From NCBI RefSeq assembly GCF_963576545.1, contig NC_083656.1, positions 10,983,393-11,047,392 on the forward strand: DNA of 64,000 nt, read 5' to 3'. A program made the translations under genes and the position numbers. Positions 53,201 through 64,000 of this stretch are shown here, one piece after another (positions within the stretch are counted from its first letter, which is position 1; every line of letters starts with the position of its first letter). Under the pieces are notes generated by a model. That model was not told the origin of the DNA. It worked only from the letters and a program-made list of their open reading frames with translations, and did not search any database. Source of the DNA: Limanda limanda (Eukaryota > Chordata > Actinopteri > Pleuronectiformes > Pleuronectidae).

Positions 53201-53476
53201 ATAGGAATCAACCTGTTTTCTTCCTTTTTATTTCAATTAACCTATTTATTTTGTTAAAGTTAAAGGAGAAACACAAAACGGTATTTTCGACAATGGTAAA
53301 ATTCTGAGTTCTTTTTCCGCCTGGTGTTTTGCAGAAGTAACATCATCCAGACAATGGGAGTGGACTCGGAGGGGAAGCTGGTCCCACTGTCGGGCCTCAG
53401 GGAGAATTCGCTCGGTGAGGAGATGAGGTCTGAGTCAGAGAATGACGGAGAGGCAGAGGAAGAAAAGAAAAACTGA
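47265..53476 (+). CDS. ric8a: RIC8A-like chaperone/GEF for G-protein alpha subunits (synembryn-A)
   Basis: Thirteen coding exons: 47265-47354, 47451-47498, 48354-48371, 48475-48564, 48649-49262, 49529-49664, 49796-49984, 50234-50328, 52035-52185, 52296-52391, 52518-52662, 52818-53097, 53335-53476. Phases agree; 697 residues against 531 in human RIC8A. RIC8A folds nascent G-alpha subunits and acts as a guanine-nucleotide exchange factor in the cytosol, through an armadillo-like helical repeat body. Family landmarks: [67 protein letters not shown], and the acidic phosphorylation segment [20 protein letters not shown] and PMEGMTEE favour RIC8A over RIC8B. The extra length is acidic: a short piece around [14 protein letters not shown] and about 100 residues in exon 48649-49262. 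An alternative donor at 52,197 would add four residues. A hAT element fills most of the 50,329-52,034 intron. A fish-specific ric8a paralog is possible. Confidence 0.9.
50341..51480 (+). mobile_element. hAT transposon remnant in a ric8a intron
   Basis: The ends CAGTGGCGTCACTAGG and CCTAGAAACGCCCCTG are inverted repeats (13 of 16). An exact 8-bp target duplication GTGAGAAC lies at 50,333-50,340 and 51,481-51,488. A frame at 50,737-50,940 encodes [18 protein letters not shown], which resembles the C-terminal end of hAT transposases related to zinc-finger MYM-type 1. The rest of the transposase is gone. An A run lies at 50,419-50,442, and a perfect hairpin at 51,119-51,172. Confidence 0.92.
51119..51172. 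repeat. Perfect 25-bp inverted repeat with 4-base loop
   Basis: Arms 51,119-51,143 and 51,148-51,172 are exact reverse complements (CAGAAAGATAAGATG at the outer end), loop TCTT. It lies inside the hAT element, after the surviving transposase frame. Confidence 0.97.
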
Positions 53477-53723
53477 AACATGTCAAATTCCCTTAATCTA
53501 ATTATTTTCGGTAAATATTCCGTTTCTTCAATTTGATATGAAAGTAAAGGGTTTAGGGAACGGCACTCAAGAAATTATGTAAAAATCTATTTGTGATTTT
53601 ATTTATTTGAGTTAATAAGAAGAAGAATATAGAACCGTTTTAAGGTCACGGTGGTTTGAGTCAAGAATTGCATTCTGAATTGACAGTAGGTCATGATAAC
53701 ATGATGAAAATGTATAATATTTT

Positions 53724-53729
53724 AATAAA
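53724..53729 (+). terminator. Polyadenylation signal of ric8a
   Basis: AATAAA 248 bases after the stop codon at 53,474-53,476, in an AT-rich 3' UTR. Confidence 0.65.
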
Positions 53730-53788
53730 GTCTTGAAATCTTACTCTTTGTTGTGGCATTTTGTGAGATAAATGTTTTAAAGTTAAGT

Positions 53789-53794
53789 TTTATT
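53789..53794 (-). terminator. Candidate polyadenylation signal of irf3
   Basis: AATAAA on the minus strand, 741 bases past the irf3 stop. A second AATAAA lies at 53,976-53,981 and would give a shorter 3' UTR. Either choice puts the irf3 end close to the ric8a end. Confidence 0.45.
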
Positions 53795-54534
53795 CAGGCT
53801 TCTTTATAGTGTTGCTTCAGTCAGATGAGCTGAGACACATAAATAAGTCCTGAGTCTGATTCCAGATGTTCTGATCACATCTGTGTTGTCGATAACTGCG
53901 ACTGAAACCTTTCTTTCTGTGCGTTTGTGGTTTATTTCAGTAAATATATGAGGATTCATTTCATTTTTAACTGCTTTTATTCTGTAACATTTGCATGAAC
54001 AATGTAAACAAATTACCAAATGATCATTTCACATTTCAATGAAATCAAATCACTTGAGAGAGAAAAAATTTGCAGTTGGGCCCAACAGCACAAAATTAAG
54101 CAGGATTGCACTTATCTCAGCACAAACACATGATTTGCCGGAGCAGCATGAGTTACTGTTAACGTCTGCAGTTGATTGACAGATCTCCTTTCTTTGGCCT
54201 ATTCTCTTTCAACAAGTTGGAAATGTTATTGTTAAGAAGAAAAAAGCTGGACTCAATAATATCGAAGATAAACAGAGACCCCTGTGAAATCCATCCTGAT
54301 CATCGTCTCATTATATTATATATGACAGAATCAAAATGTATATAAGATTAAATTAGCTACAAATATATTCCCCTTCAATATATTTGCTTGAAATCGTCTG
54401 TGTATTGACCGTAAACACCATTATTGTGAGCACCTGATCCGATCCCCTGGCTTTCTGAGACGTTGGTTTCAGAGTGCAGGATGACATGAGAACAAGGGGC
54501 GAACAATCCCATTCTTCAAGCATCACGAAGTACG

Positions 54535-57500
54535 TCAGCACAGCTCCATCATCTCTTCCAGGGACAACTGCAGCTCCACAGACTGCAGGGAGGAGGCGCC
54601 ACCATCGACGGCGATTTTCTTCAGCAGCTCTATAGAAGTCAGCACCACCTGAGAAAGGGGCGGGCGAAGAGGAGGGGGGGGGGCAGAAATCAGATGACAA
54701 GAATGACAAAGGAGGTGCCCGAATGTGAAGCGTGACGTAAGGAGTCGGCGTGAGCTCGGGCAATGAGACGTGTCGGGCTGGTTTCTTTAACTTTTTTTTT
54801 CATTTCTCTGCATGCATAGCAGAAAACACTGTACCACCTGAGGGATCAGCTGTCACCGCTGGTATTCAGGCTTTTGTTCTCTCTGTGCTATTAATCAATA
54901 CCGAGACATAATTGCCTTTTGAGAGGTTGCTGTTAACTACAGCTCCCTTGAGTGGACTATTTGGGGGGTTTGATCACTCATGAAATTTGATGGAGGTACG
55001 TGAAGCAAAAGAAAAAAGGAAATCTACCACACCGAGATTCTGCTTTAAGGTCTGTGAGAGTGTGTGAATAATTCAAAGGTTTCCTAACCTCCACTGTGAT
55101 GAGTTTCTTCTCCCAAGGCCTGTTGTCTGGGTCAGGCCACTTCTCCCCGAGGCAGAAGAACAGGGAGCAGGGGGGGGAGTCTCTCCCATTGATGAACTCC
55201 ATAATTCCTAGAGGGATCAGACCAGCCCACTGTGTCAAGCCGACATTTATTCGTGGGTGTGCTACGAAGCTGCATCATGTGTCCTTTCACCCACCTCGCA
55301 GAAAGTCCTTGAACATGTAGAGCGGCTGCGGCTGCAGTTTAGAGATCTCCTGAGGCGGTTGGTTGCGATCAAACCTGGAGAAGCTCCAAAACGCTTTGAT
55401 TTCCCCCCGTCGCTGGCCGTAGACCACATGGCCGGACACGCCCACATCCAGGCCGCCGCCCAGCTTGTCCAGGATGCGTTGGGTCAGTTTGGCTTGAGTT
55501 TGATCCGACATGGCTCCGGGACTCGGCAGGAAGACCCTGGTCAGGCCGGATTCGTTGTCCAAAACTGGTCCCACGAATTGAGGGCTGATGTGATGACAAC
55601 ATGTATTCATATGGTTATTGAGTATTTGAACAGCAGATCATATAATCAGTGAATCAATAATTCGACATTTTGAGGGAATACGCTTATTTGCTTTATTGGC
55701 ATCATGTCTGTGAGGTAAATATGAATCTACAGCCAGAACAAGTTATTAGCTTATAGCAGCATTAATATTGTAAACAGGAGAAGGAAACCGCTTAGACTGA
55801 CAAAAGTGAATCCAAAGCATCTTGATTGCCACCTAGTGGCTGGCTGCGGAATAGGTCGTAAACCAAACCACTCCTGGGACAAGCACCAAACTAAAAACAT
55901 GTCAAATAAAATGTTCTCATACAGTAGATGCTTGGTCAAATGGGTGTATTGGTGGGATTTTGATAATGTGGCTGCCTCTCCCGATTGGCTCCAGATACAC
56001 AAGATGGCAGCCATGTACGGATACAGGTTATTTGGCTACATTTCTGGATAGTGGGAGGAGGTGGAGATACATCGTCCATCTGTATGTACAATATAACAGG
56101 TTAGCTTCTAGGCATCCCAGGTGCTGGAAGGGGAATTCGTTTGCCTTTGAGCAGAGGCAGGCTAGCTGTTTCCCCCTGTTTCCAGTCTTTGTGCTAAGCT
56201 AGCTACCATACAGAAAGGAGAATTCCCAAAATGTATTAACGTTTCTCTGAATCAATTTAAGGTTTAAGTGTTGATATGGAGCATCTGTCTGATATGTTTG
56301 AGGAAATCATTACTCTGATGTTACCTGTAGACTAAGCTGATCCCAGCTTCATTCTGGACCTCGTGCTCCATCACCTTCAGTCCTCTGTAGAACACCGACA
56401 CCCTGAAGCTAGTCTCTGAGGTTACAGGAAGAGGAGATGTGCATGAGAGCCGGTTAAAGAAATGGCCACCACACCAGGCCATGTAGTTTATGAATGTCAT
56501 TCTAATGGATATTCATGTCCAATACTATTATAGGAGGAGATGTTTGAGTGATTGTGCGAACCCCACGTTTCATTTGCACAGCGCCGTCTGTCAACTCACT
56601 GAAATGATCTCCGTTGTTGGTCTGGTTCATGGTGTGTAGGAACTGCTCTGCCAGCTGCCCATCACAGGCCCCTCCTACAGCTCCCCCCGCTGGATGTGCC
56701 GGTTGCTCAGGCAACCCAGTTTCACTGCCCGCACCCTCAAACGTTACTGGATACTGCTGTTGCCCAGGCAACGCGTATCCACCAATCACCACCTGATCCT
56801 GCAGCTGCTGTTGCTCGGGAACAGGCTCAAAGCCTGTGATTCCCTCTGTAGAAAAGTTGGAGAGCATAATAAAAAAAAAAGGTTTTCGAGGGAAAGTACC
56901 TTGTGTTACTCTTCGGTTTCCTGCGCGTACTGCAGAAGCGAGGAGGAAATGAGGAGTGTACCTGTCTCAGGACCAAGGCTCAGTCCCTTCAGACATTCCT
57001 GCAGAATATCCTGGTTGATGGTGGTCTCTCCTGGAAACATTGATTCATTCAGAAACATCTAAACAGAGATTGCACATATAAAATACACAAATCATGCAAA
57101 TTACAAAATAGTACTCCTTTACCTGTAAACACAGTGTCCTCCGCAAGGTAGAGGCAGTCTTCAAAGCACGAGATGTCCTGGCTCTAATCACACACACGCA
57201 TCTGAATGAGTTCTGATGTAGTTGCATCATTGCACATCATTTACGAGGCATCTGCATAGATCCCAAGTCAACCCCCCCGAACAGAGGCACTTACCTCCTG
57301 TGTAGGGAAGCCGCACTCCTCAAGCAGAGCAGAGTCCTCTTTGACGAGGGCTCCAGGCGAAGACTTGGAAGAAGCTTTGAGGGTGAAAGCAAAGAAATAC
57401 ACTTACTATCTTTTTATTCTCCTCTAAAAGACAGCTTTGGTGTTATGATCCCACTGATGTGAACAGAGTGTGGACAACACAAGAGAACAGAGTTGTTCTG

Positions 57501-58724
57501 ATACCATTTCTCTCTTACGAATACTGAACCGATACCACAGTGTTTAACAAAAAAAACAACAACTTATATTATGCATTTTAGCAGCTGGATGCTACCAGCC
57601 CTGTATGCAAGTGGTACAAATACAAATACATGCAATACAATTTTGGTTTGGCGGTCGTTACAGAAAAAGAACAAAACTAAATAGGAATAAACAACAATAA
57701 CTTCCTTTAAAGGATCGGTGTGTAATATGTTGGTGACAGGGATCTATTGGCAGAAATTGAATATAAAAATAACCCAAGTGATGTTTACACGAGAGTTTTT
57801 CATCTAAATTGTAGGAGTTGTTGTTTTCTTGACTCTAGAATGGGCTCTTTATATTTAAATACTTTATATTTACATCGGGAGCAGGTCCTCTCTACGGAGG
57901 CGGACATTTTTTCTTTACAGTAACCCAAACTGGACTCACACCTTTAACAAATTGCTGATGTTAGTCTACCGGAGATCTCTTCTTCTTCATTGCTCCATAA
58001 ACAGAACTTGACAGTGGCAGTACAGTGAAAACGCTGGTATGGAGCAGCAAATGAGAAATGATTTCTGGGGAAATAAAACTGGTTGAAACTAAAGATATGG
58101 TATCGGATCGGTACATTGTCATGTAAACGTTTGATTCAGTTATTCTGTTAGTAGGTCATTTTTTGTACAGTGCATCACAGGATAAAGACCTCTTCAACTT
58201 GCCTGTTATCCACTACAATAAAAGACCAAATGGTGATTGTCTACGGACGCCCTGGTGGGTCCTCACCTCCTGCCGCTGACTCGTTGGGCCAGTGAAACAC
58301 TTTGTGAGGGTTGGCGGTTTCATTCTTGCTGTCGCCGACCATTTTAAAGCCTTTTGATCGCAGGGCGCTGCGGAAGTTCCTCTTCCAGACTGAGGCGTCT
58401 CCGTTAGCCTTGCCATTACCGCTCACCTCAGCCCAGGCCTAAAGGGAAGTGAGAGGTAGAAGGAGTTGAACTATATGAACAAAGAGAGGTTGACTACATG
58501 ATGGACAACTTTAAAACGTGGTGCATCAATCTCTTGTGTGATTCCTGTCCTAGCGTTACCTTAAAGATGAGCACGTCACTGTCGGAGGAGTCCTGTCTCA
58601 GCTTGTGTTTCCAGGGGACGGAGAACTCTGTCTGTTCCGGGTTCGTCCACTGGACACCAGGATAGCTGCCGCTGTCGATCTGCGTCTGCAGCCACGGGAT
58701 GAGCAGCGGCTTCTGTTGGGACAT
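54535..58724 (-). CDS. irf3: Interferon regulatory factor 3
   Basis: Ten coding exons in order: 58560-58724, 58267-58438, 57295-57374, 57123-57183, 56962-57030, 56600-56845, 56325-56415, 55295-55584, 55089-55207, 54535-54648; 1,407 nt, 468 residues. Residues 1 to about 112 are the IRF DNA-binding domain with the tryptophan repeat (W11, W26, W38, W57, W73) and VWKRNFRSALRSKGFKMV. Residues 113-264 are a variable, glutamine- and proline-rich linker. The IRF-association domain spans about 265-431 (FRVSVFYRGLKV, RVFLPSP, FINGRDSPPCSLFFCLGEKWP). The end carries GGASSLQSVELQLSL. IRF3 is the cytosolic sensor-pathway factor that, once phosphorylated by TBK1, dimerises, enters the nucleus and switches on type I interferon genes. 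The start is the ATG opening MSQQKPLLIPWL after a non-coding first exon near 59,800-60,000. IRF7 is the alternative; the sequence and the ADM5/PRR12 neighbourhood favour IRF3. Confidence 0.94.
55660..56215. repeat. Cluster of dispersed teleost repeats in an irf3 intron
   Basis: Three pieces: about 55,660-55,770 (ACATTTTGAGGGAATACGC type), about 55,935-56,090 (CAGATACACAAGATGGCAGC, ATAGTGGGAGGAGG), and about 56,110-56,215 (AGCTGTTTCCCCCTGTTTCC, opposite orientation to the first). The middle piece is an inverted relative of 60,480-60,720. Confidence 0.6.
57700..57965. repeat. Dispersed teleost repeat in an irf3 intron
   Basis: Contains GGATCGGTGTGTAATATGTT, ATCTATTGGCAGAAATTGAA and GCGGACATTTTTTCTTTACA, a pattern repeated widely in percomorph introns. 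It lies in the 57,375-58,266 intron and is not coding. Confidence 0.6.
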
Positions 58725-60007
58725 TTCTGAAGGAGCAAGTCGAACTGAGAAAACAGAGAGAATTTAATCCATTGAATTGTAGCCACGGATTTTGGTTTGG
58801 TTTTATGATATTCAGGTGATATTATCTATTGAAACTCAAGTGTTCATCAAAATCAACATTCTAGTCTTTTAAGTTGAAAACAATAGAGGCTTTTTAAAGA
58901 CTGAATAATAATAATAACAAAAATAGTTTAATAGTTTAATAATCTTATTTACATATCTATAGTTTTTGTGTTTATACTCATTATAATTTTCTTATCCATC
59001 TAGAAAGACACGTTTCACCTGCAGAGGGGGCTATTTACTAATTTTTCAACTCAATTCATACAGAAAAGAATTATCATTGGTATCACATTAGTATCATTAA
59101 AGGTGTCTAAATAATAGTAATTGCTACTTAAAGATTGAAAATTTGAATAAACTGTTGATTTAGATTTTAAATAATGATTACATTTGAGAATGACAATTAA
59201 AACTTATTTAGGATTTATGCAAATGTGAATTTTTAAATATTATTTATATTTTTGTTTCTTTTGAACTGACATTACTATACAACATTAAAAATGACTGGGA
59301 GCAGGGAAACAGCAGTAGCAACAATAATTTCACAGTGGCGGAGATTAAATAACCGTACGATAGAAATAATATAAATGAGTTACCATTACAAGCAAATATC
59401 ATCGTTATTATTAGAAGGAAAGATAACTTTACGCAGTAGTTATCATTAAATGATCAAAGATAGAATAGTCGAATTTCTGCAGAACTCTTGGTACAGCTGG
59501 GATTTCTGAATCTCTGAATATCAGGAAAGAGGAAGCAGGACAATATGAGGCCTGAGATTCAAAACTAAAAACTCTGATATGAGTTAATACGGTCTGAAAA
59601 AAGTACTAGTAAAGTAAAGTAAAAAAGGCATATAAGGTAGAAATACTCATTCTAAAGAGGCCAATATCCACATTAGTGCTGCATCAGACTTTTATAATGT
59701 TTGGTCTTCACTGTTGATTGTAGGACTATTTGTTCCTTGTTGAAAAGGACACATTCACAAACAGTAAAGTACAGTAGCTGTCCTCACCTGTAGTTTCTCA
59801 CCTGAGGTTACTGCCTGGTTCGGTGTGCAGTGTTGAGTTCAGGTACCCGGGTTTCTCTGGGGTCAGGAGCCGGACTTGTGATGCAGGACAGCGGCTGGAG
59901 GTTTGTGATGGAGTCGAAGTAGATGTGAAACACTCTTGAGCTGCTGGAAGCTGCTGAAAGAAAAACACACACACACGCATCCGCCGCTTCACGGGAAACT
60001 CCGACTC

Positions 60008-60023
60008 TTTCAGTTTCGTTTTC
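60008..60023 (-). promoter_or_regulatory. Interferon-stimulated response element at irf3
   Basis: On the minus strand GAAAACGAAACTGAAA, three GAAA cores with the 2-base spacing that IRF factors and ISGF3 recognise. It lies just upstream of the presumed non-coding first exon of irf3, so irf3 is probably interferon-inducible and may be self-regulated. Confidence 0.8.
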
Positions 60024-60029
60024 CAGTTG

Positions 60030-60037
60030 TGACGTCA
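60030..60037. promoter_or_regulatory. CRE/ATF site
   Basis: Palindromic TGACGTCA, a full cAMP-response element, 6 bases from the ISRE in the irf3 promoter. A CREB/ATF-family factor could act there. Confidence 0.7.
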
Positions 60038-60479
60038 GCAGAGACCGCTAGGTGGGGCCAAACACACGCGTTTATATCGCTATACTTGTGAGGACATCAG
60101 GCATTTACAATTGATAATAATAATTTTTATTTTCATAATGTTATGACTTTTCTCATTTAATCAAGACCTATTTCTCATCGTATGACATTTTCGAAATCTC
60201 ATTAAAAAAAAAACGTCATTATGGCCCCAATAGTCTCTCATATTGGTTAATTTGTTTTGTTTTTAAAGAAAAATAACAATTTGTCTTGTTTAAAATTGAT
60301 TTAAATTCATGGTCAGTGTTACTTTGCTTAAATTTCCACATTTTACTTGTGTTGAGTTGTGTATTGAACCAAATCTGTGATTTCATAAATCATACTAATG
60401 GGTGCTTGTCTGAGATTTGTGGTTAGCACAATGAAACCTTTCTCCTACACCAACAACAATGTAAAAAACATTTCCATGC

Positions 60480-60720
60480 ATTAGACTGGACCACAAACTG
60501 TTCATAAAGATGGATGATGTGTCTCCACTTCCTCCCACTATCCAGAAATGGAGCCAAAATGTCCCCAGAATGAATGCTGCCATCTTGTACAGATTATGTC
60601 ATGTGGAGCCAGAGTCTGCCCAGTAGCAATCAAGGGATTGAGCCGGTTGTCGATGTCCCAACGATTACCTGCTCGACCAATCGTGAGTCAATCTCAGCTG
60701 TCAATCATGTTTCACTACGT
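60480..60720. repeat. Dispersed teleost repeat between irf3 and the next gene
   Basis: Shares CTCCCACTATCCAGAAATG and GCTGCCATCTTGT with the reverse complement of about 55,935-56,090. It is not coding despite a short open frame. Confidence 0.6.
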
Positions 60721-60810
60721 GAGAAACGTGTGGAAGCCTCTTAAAAACAACCTTTTGAATAAGTAGTATAGAAGAGTCGGGGAATCAAGCAGCATTTGTT
60801 CTTTGCAGAT

Positions 60811-60816
60811 TTTATT
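60811..60816 (-). terminator. Candidate polyadenylation signal of the gene at 62-63.6 kb
   Basis: AATAAA on the minus strand, 1.24 kb beyond the stop at 62,053. Several T-rich blocks lie between, as in a long 3' UTR. Confidence 0.45.
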
Positions 60817-62052
60817 TGTTTCTCAAATACAGGAGAGTTAATGTACAGAAGGACAAAGAATTTCATCAAGAACTGTACAATATTTACACGCCTTTTTTTT
60901 CCTTTTTTATGGAAAATTAGATTGTTTTCAAAATAAGTCATAGTATGCACAAACATCAAAATGATAAAAATGAAATGACTATTTCCTCTTTAAATATTAC
61001 TTATTTATACTCCTTCTTCCCACATGGGAAATGGATAGTTTACTTCTTTTTCTTTGCACCTGCATGACTGATGATTGAACTGAAGAACGACAATGTTACG
61101 TTTCAAATAGAATTTCCCATTCCCTTCTTTTTTTTTTCTTTTCTTCCTTTGTTTTTGTTATTTTACACCCACTGTATTTTATACAATATTTCTGTCTCTA
61201 CGTCTGTTCTTTTTGTATAGAGGGGAAGACGACTTGGATATGTGGGTTGCCGATTGTACACTGAACCTGTGGAAAATAAAAAAAGAAAAGTTATTTAAAA
61301 TGTCCGGGCAGCAGACCCAGCGCTTGTGAGAGTTTAAGTTAAAAACCTCCTCATATAAATAATAAAAATGTGTTTATATATTATCACACAGCGGTCTGGT
61401 GCTGCCCGTGGCATAACACGAGATGAGAGGGAGGGTGTTGGTTAACACATTTCATGTTTCTATCCTCAGACGAGTCCATGTTCACGTTTGCTCACGGCAC
61501 GCTCGACACGCAGGTTAAAAAGCATTCTCACCCTCTTCCACTCTTTTCAAAAGCCAACAGTGAATGTTAGTCTTTTCAAAAAAATAATTTATGTAAAAAC
61601 TAAGCGGTAATAGTTTCTCTTTGAACTATTGTCTTTATGACACACAGTTAACAAGATGTCAGTGGCTCCTCCGTTGACTTGGCAATTGCGGCTCATCCAC
61701 GTTTAGTCCTTTGTCCACCTCGCGTCGCTCCCATTTCAACAACCGTCAATTCCCTCTTGACCCACCAGCGGCCCCGTGTCTGGCGGGGTCCCCCTTCTCA
61801 CAAAGTAAGATATTTCTTAAAGTCATTTATCAACAACAAGAAAAAGAAAAGAGGCCAGTGTCTGAGGTCACATGAACAGACCCGCTTTTGTTCGTCAAGG
61901 GCCTTAAAAATTCATCCTCAGATATTAGAGATTTGAAGAGGGTGGGGGGGCTGTACAGTAGGATCCATCTCTGTCCGTGTTTGGATTTTCTTCTCAATTT
62001 TTTTTTTAATCCGTTCGCTTTAACGAATTCTCTGCGTCTCGCTGCAGTTGGC

Positions 62053-63643
62053 TCAGGCTTTGGTGCTGAGCGTGAGCAGCTCGATGAAGGAGCCGAAGAG
62101 GGTGTCCAGCCAGCTCTGGTTGGCCATGCACTGCTGCACCACTTCCTCTTGGCCTGGGTCCTCAGCTGCCTGCTCAATGGTGTTGGTCTGGAAAAGTGGG
62201 ACGGAAACACAGACAATTGTGATGCTCAGACTCAAACTAGGGTCTCTTGCAGAAAAAGAAAACATATATGAGCTGGTTCTGTGTCTAATGAGGTTTGTGG
62301 ACTGTATTTGATGAGTATCTACAACCTCAAGCGACAAAAAAACTAAACTTTTCAAGCGTGACTAAAGTATATACTGATCCTGGGGACACGCTTTCTTACC
62401 TCTTTCTTGCACTGTAAGAAGGTGTGGTATTTATAGTGATGAAGGGAGTGGTAGAGACTGTAGATCCGATACGACTCGGATGACAGTTTAAGGTCCTAAA
62501 AGAAAGAAGTCAGATTTAGAATTGTCAGATTATACCAGCATCAATAAAAAAAAACAATCTTAGAGCTAAGCGTCGATATTAACTGTGCAAGTCTGTGTGA
62601 GAAAGAGGAAAAGCGGAGCCGGTTCAGAAACTTGCAGCAGGTGCTTGAGGGGAAGCTCAAACTGTTTTATTCTCTCACTCATCAGCGATCCATCTGTCAC
62701 ACACAATCCACTGTTATTGCTTTTAACAGCAGTGGTTATTTTTGTTGAGGCCGGGGTTTCAGTGTCTATTTTTTCTGCTCCTCAGGAAGCCAACATCACG
62801 ATCCTCAAGTGCTTCAATTATCTCACCCAGAATCCAGGAACAATCACTTGGCCATAGGCTAAAAATGTCCTAAGATGAGCCCGTTAATGTTTGAGAGCTC
62901 AACAAGTCAAATGTGAATAAAGGGACCATCAATTTGAATAAAGATGCTGTTAAATACATACAAAAGGTCCAGATGACTCATCACTGAGTAAGCACCCACA
63001 CAGAAGCATACCTGTGGTTTAGGCAGGGTCTTCTTGACTCTGTTGAGGGTCTTGCGGTTGTATCCGTCCCCGCTCAGCCGCACCCTCACCACACCTGAGT
63101 CCAGGGGGTCTACAATGATCTGGGGGTAAGCATGCACGACTTCCTGTTGAGGGAGGGGACACAGAATAACACTCAGTCACAGGGAGAAGAGATGACTTGG
63201 AAACAAAACGTCCTTCATTTTGTATTTCAGCTTGAGTGCAGTGATTATTTTAACTAGCAATACATTTATTGATGATCTGTTATTATCACTTGCTATAGCT
63301 TTAGTATAGTCTAGTTAGTAGAGACCACGGTATATTTACAATGAAAAAGGCACCCAATTCTACCAAAATGTTTGACGTTTTTACTTGAGAAATGACACAA
63401 ATATCAGCATATTTTACAGAACAGAAAATATGCCAATTTAAATGAAAGGAGCACAGTATTGTTAAATAAATATGCAGAGAATATTCAGCCATGAGAGAAA
63501 GAAAGAGAGAGCGACAGAGAGAGAGAGAGATTCAGGACAGATCACCTGGTGCTGAGAGTTCATGCTGACTCTCCTCAGCAGCCTCCTTTTCTGTTCGATG
63601 AGGATGCTGTCAATCTTCCTCATCGGTGGGAGGTACAGCTCGT
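62053..63643 (-). CDS. C-terminal end of a conserved nuclear-type protein, possibly PRR12
   Basis: Four exons, 63546-63643, 63012-63143, 62400-62495 and 62053-62187, join in phase and end in TGA. They encode about 153 C-terminal residues; upstream exons lie right of the window. Features: [20 protein letters not shown] (basic, helical), [57 protein letters not shown], and a helical end [20 protein letters not shown] then [15 protein letters not shown]. Even exon lengths and phases make it a real gene. I think it is PRR12, whose C-terminus carries a DUF4211-type domain, mainly because human PRR12 lies close to IRF3. The sequence match itself is from weak memory. Confidence 0.55.
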
Positions 63644-64000
63644 CTGGTGGCCAATCAACACAGAGGAAGTTTCATTAGCAATCATTCATGCTGCTGCCAA
63701 TCATTATAATACGACAGGGCCGAATCAAAGAGGCTCTTTCTGGGTGCAAATTTTTCAGGATTCCGGGAGCTTTCCGTCAAACCTGTCACTTCCTGTTTAT
63801 TTGGATTTCTTAAAAACCCATTAAAAGATTCATTTGAATATGGGCGCTACACAACTTGCTTACAAATCCCCAGCTGTCATAAGAGCAGGTTGTTCAGCTG
63901 GATGGCTTCATCTAAAACCTGGCAGGTGCTGTGATATTTATTGCAGAATTTTAAAATGCGTCAATGCCATTGTTTGGTTGCCGACATTTAAGCTGTGAAA
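63644..64000. other. Intron of the gene above, no exon seen
   Basis: After the acceptor at 63,644 no further coding exon is recognisable to the window edge. A GA-rich run lies just downstream at about 63,490-63,530, before the exon at 63,546. Confidence 0.5.

Noticed and set aside
59798..59992. 64-codon minus-strand frame before irf3
   Set aside because: It overlaps the presumed non-coding first exon and its candidate donors; at most an upstream open frame, not a gene.

Overview
The window is vertebrate genomic DNA, almost certainly from a ray-finned (teleost) fish. Genes are split into short exons with GT-AG introns. The encoded proteins are fish versions of TRPM4, adrenomedullin-5, RIC8A and IRF3. 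The DNA between exons carries dinucleotide microsatellites, hAT transposons, an L1-type LINE, a retroviral-type LTR and several short repeats that are common in percomorph fish. A percomorph is my inference from the repeats, not proven. No bacterial features, CRISPR arrays, rRNA or tRNA genes were seen.

Layout: (1) 1-18,745, minus strand: a tandem copy of trpm4 (copy A) that is a pseudogene. It carries at least five independent lesions and a 7.6 kb nest of transposons in one intron; its C-terminal exons lie left of the window. (2) 18.7-27 kb: spacer with degenerate duplicated sequence, a possible short spliced transcript and a solo LTR. (3) 26,980-39,030, minus: an apparently intact trpm4 (copy B). 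I traced 26 exons, all phase-compatible, giving 1,245 codons plus stop; the small first coding exon was not found. (4) 40.2-40.7 kb, plus: a possible unrecognised short gene divergent from copy B. (5) 41,975-42,598, minus: adm5, a 125-residue adrenomedullin-family prohormone. (6) 47,265-53,476, plus: a ric8a-like gene of 13 coding exons and 697 residues, with an extreme TG/TGCG repeat against its first coding exon and a hAT insertion 12 bases inside one intron. (7) 54,535-58,724, minus: irf3, 10 coding exons and 468 residues, with an interferon-response element and a CRE at its promoter. (8) 62,053-63,643, minus: the last four exons of a gene that may be prr12.

The genes do not form an operon. 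TRPM4, ADM5, IRF3 and PRR12 lie within a short stretch of human chromosome 19q13.33, so this is an old syntenic block; ric8a is the newcomer (human RIC8A is on 11p15). The most informative feature is the trpm4 pair: the intact copy gives a base-by-base reference for the decay of its sister and supplies the empty site for each transposon that landed in the dead copy. I found no unknown multi-gene system.
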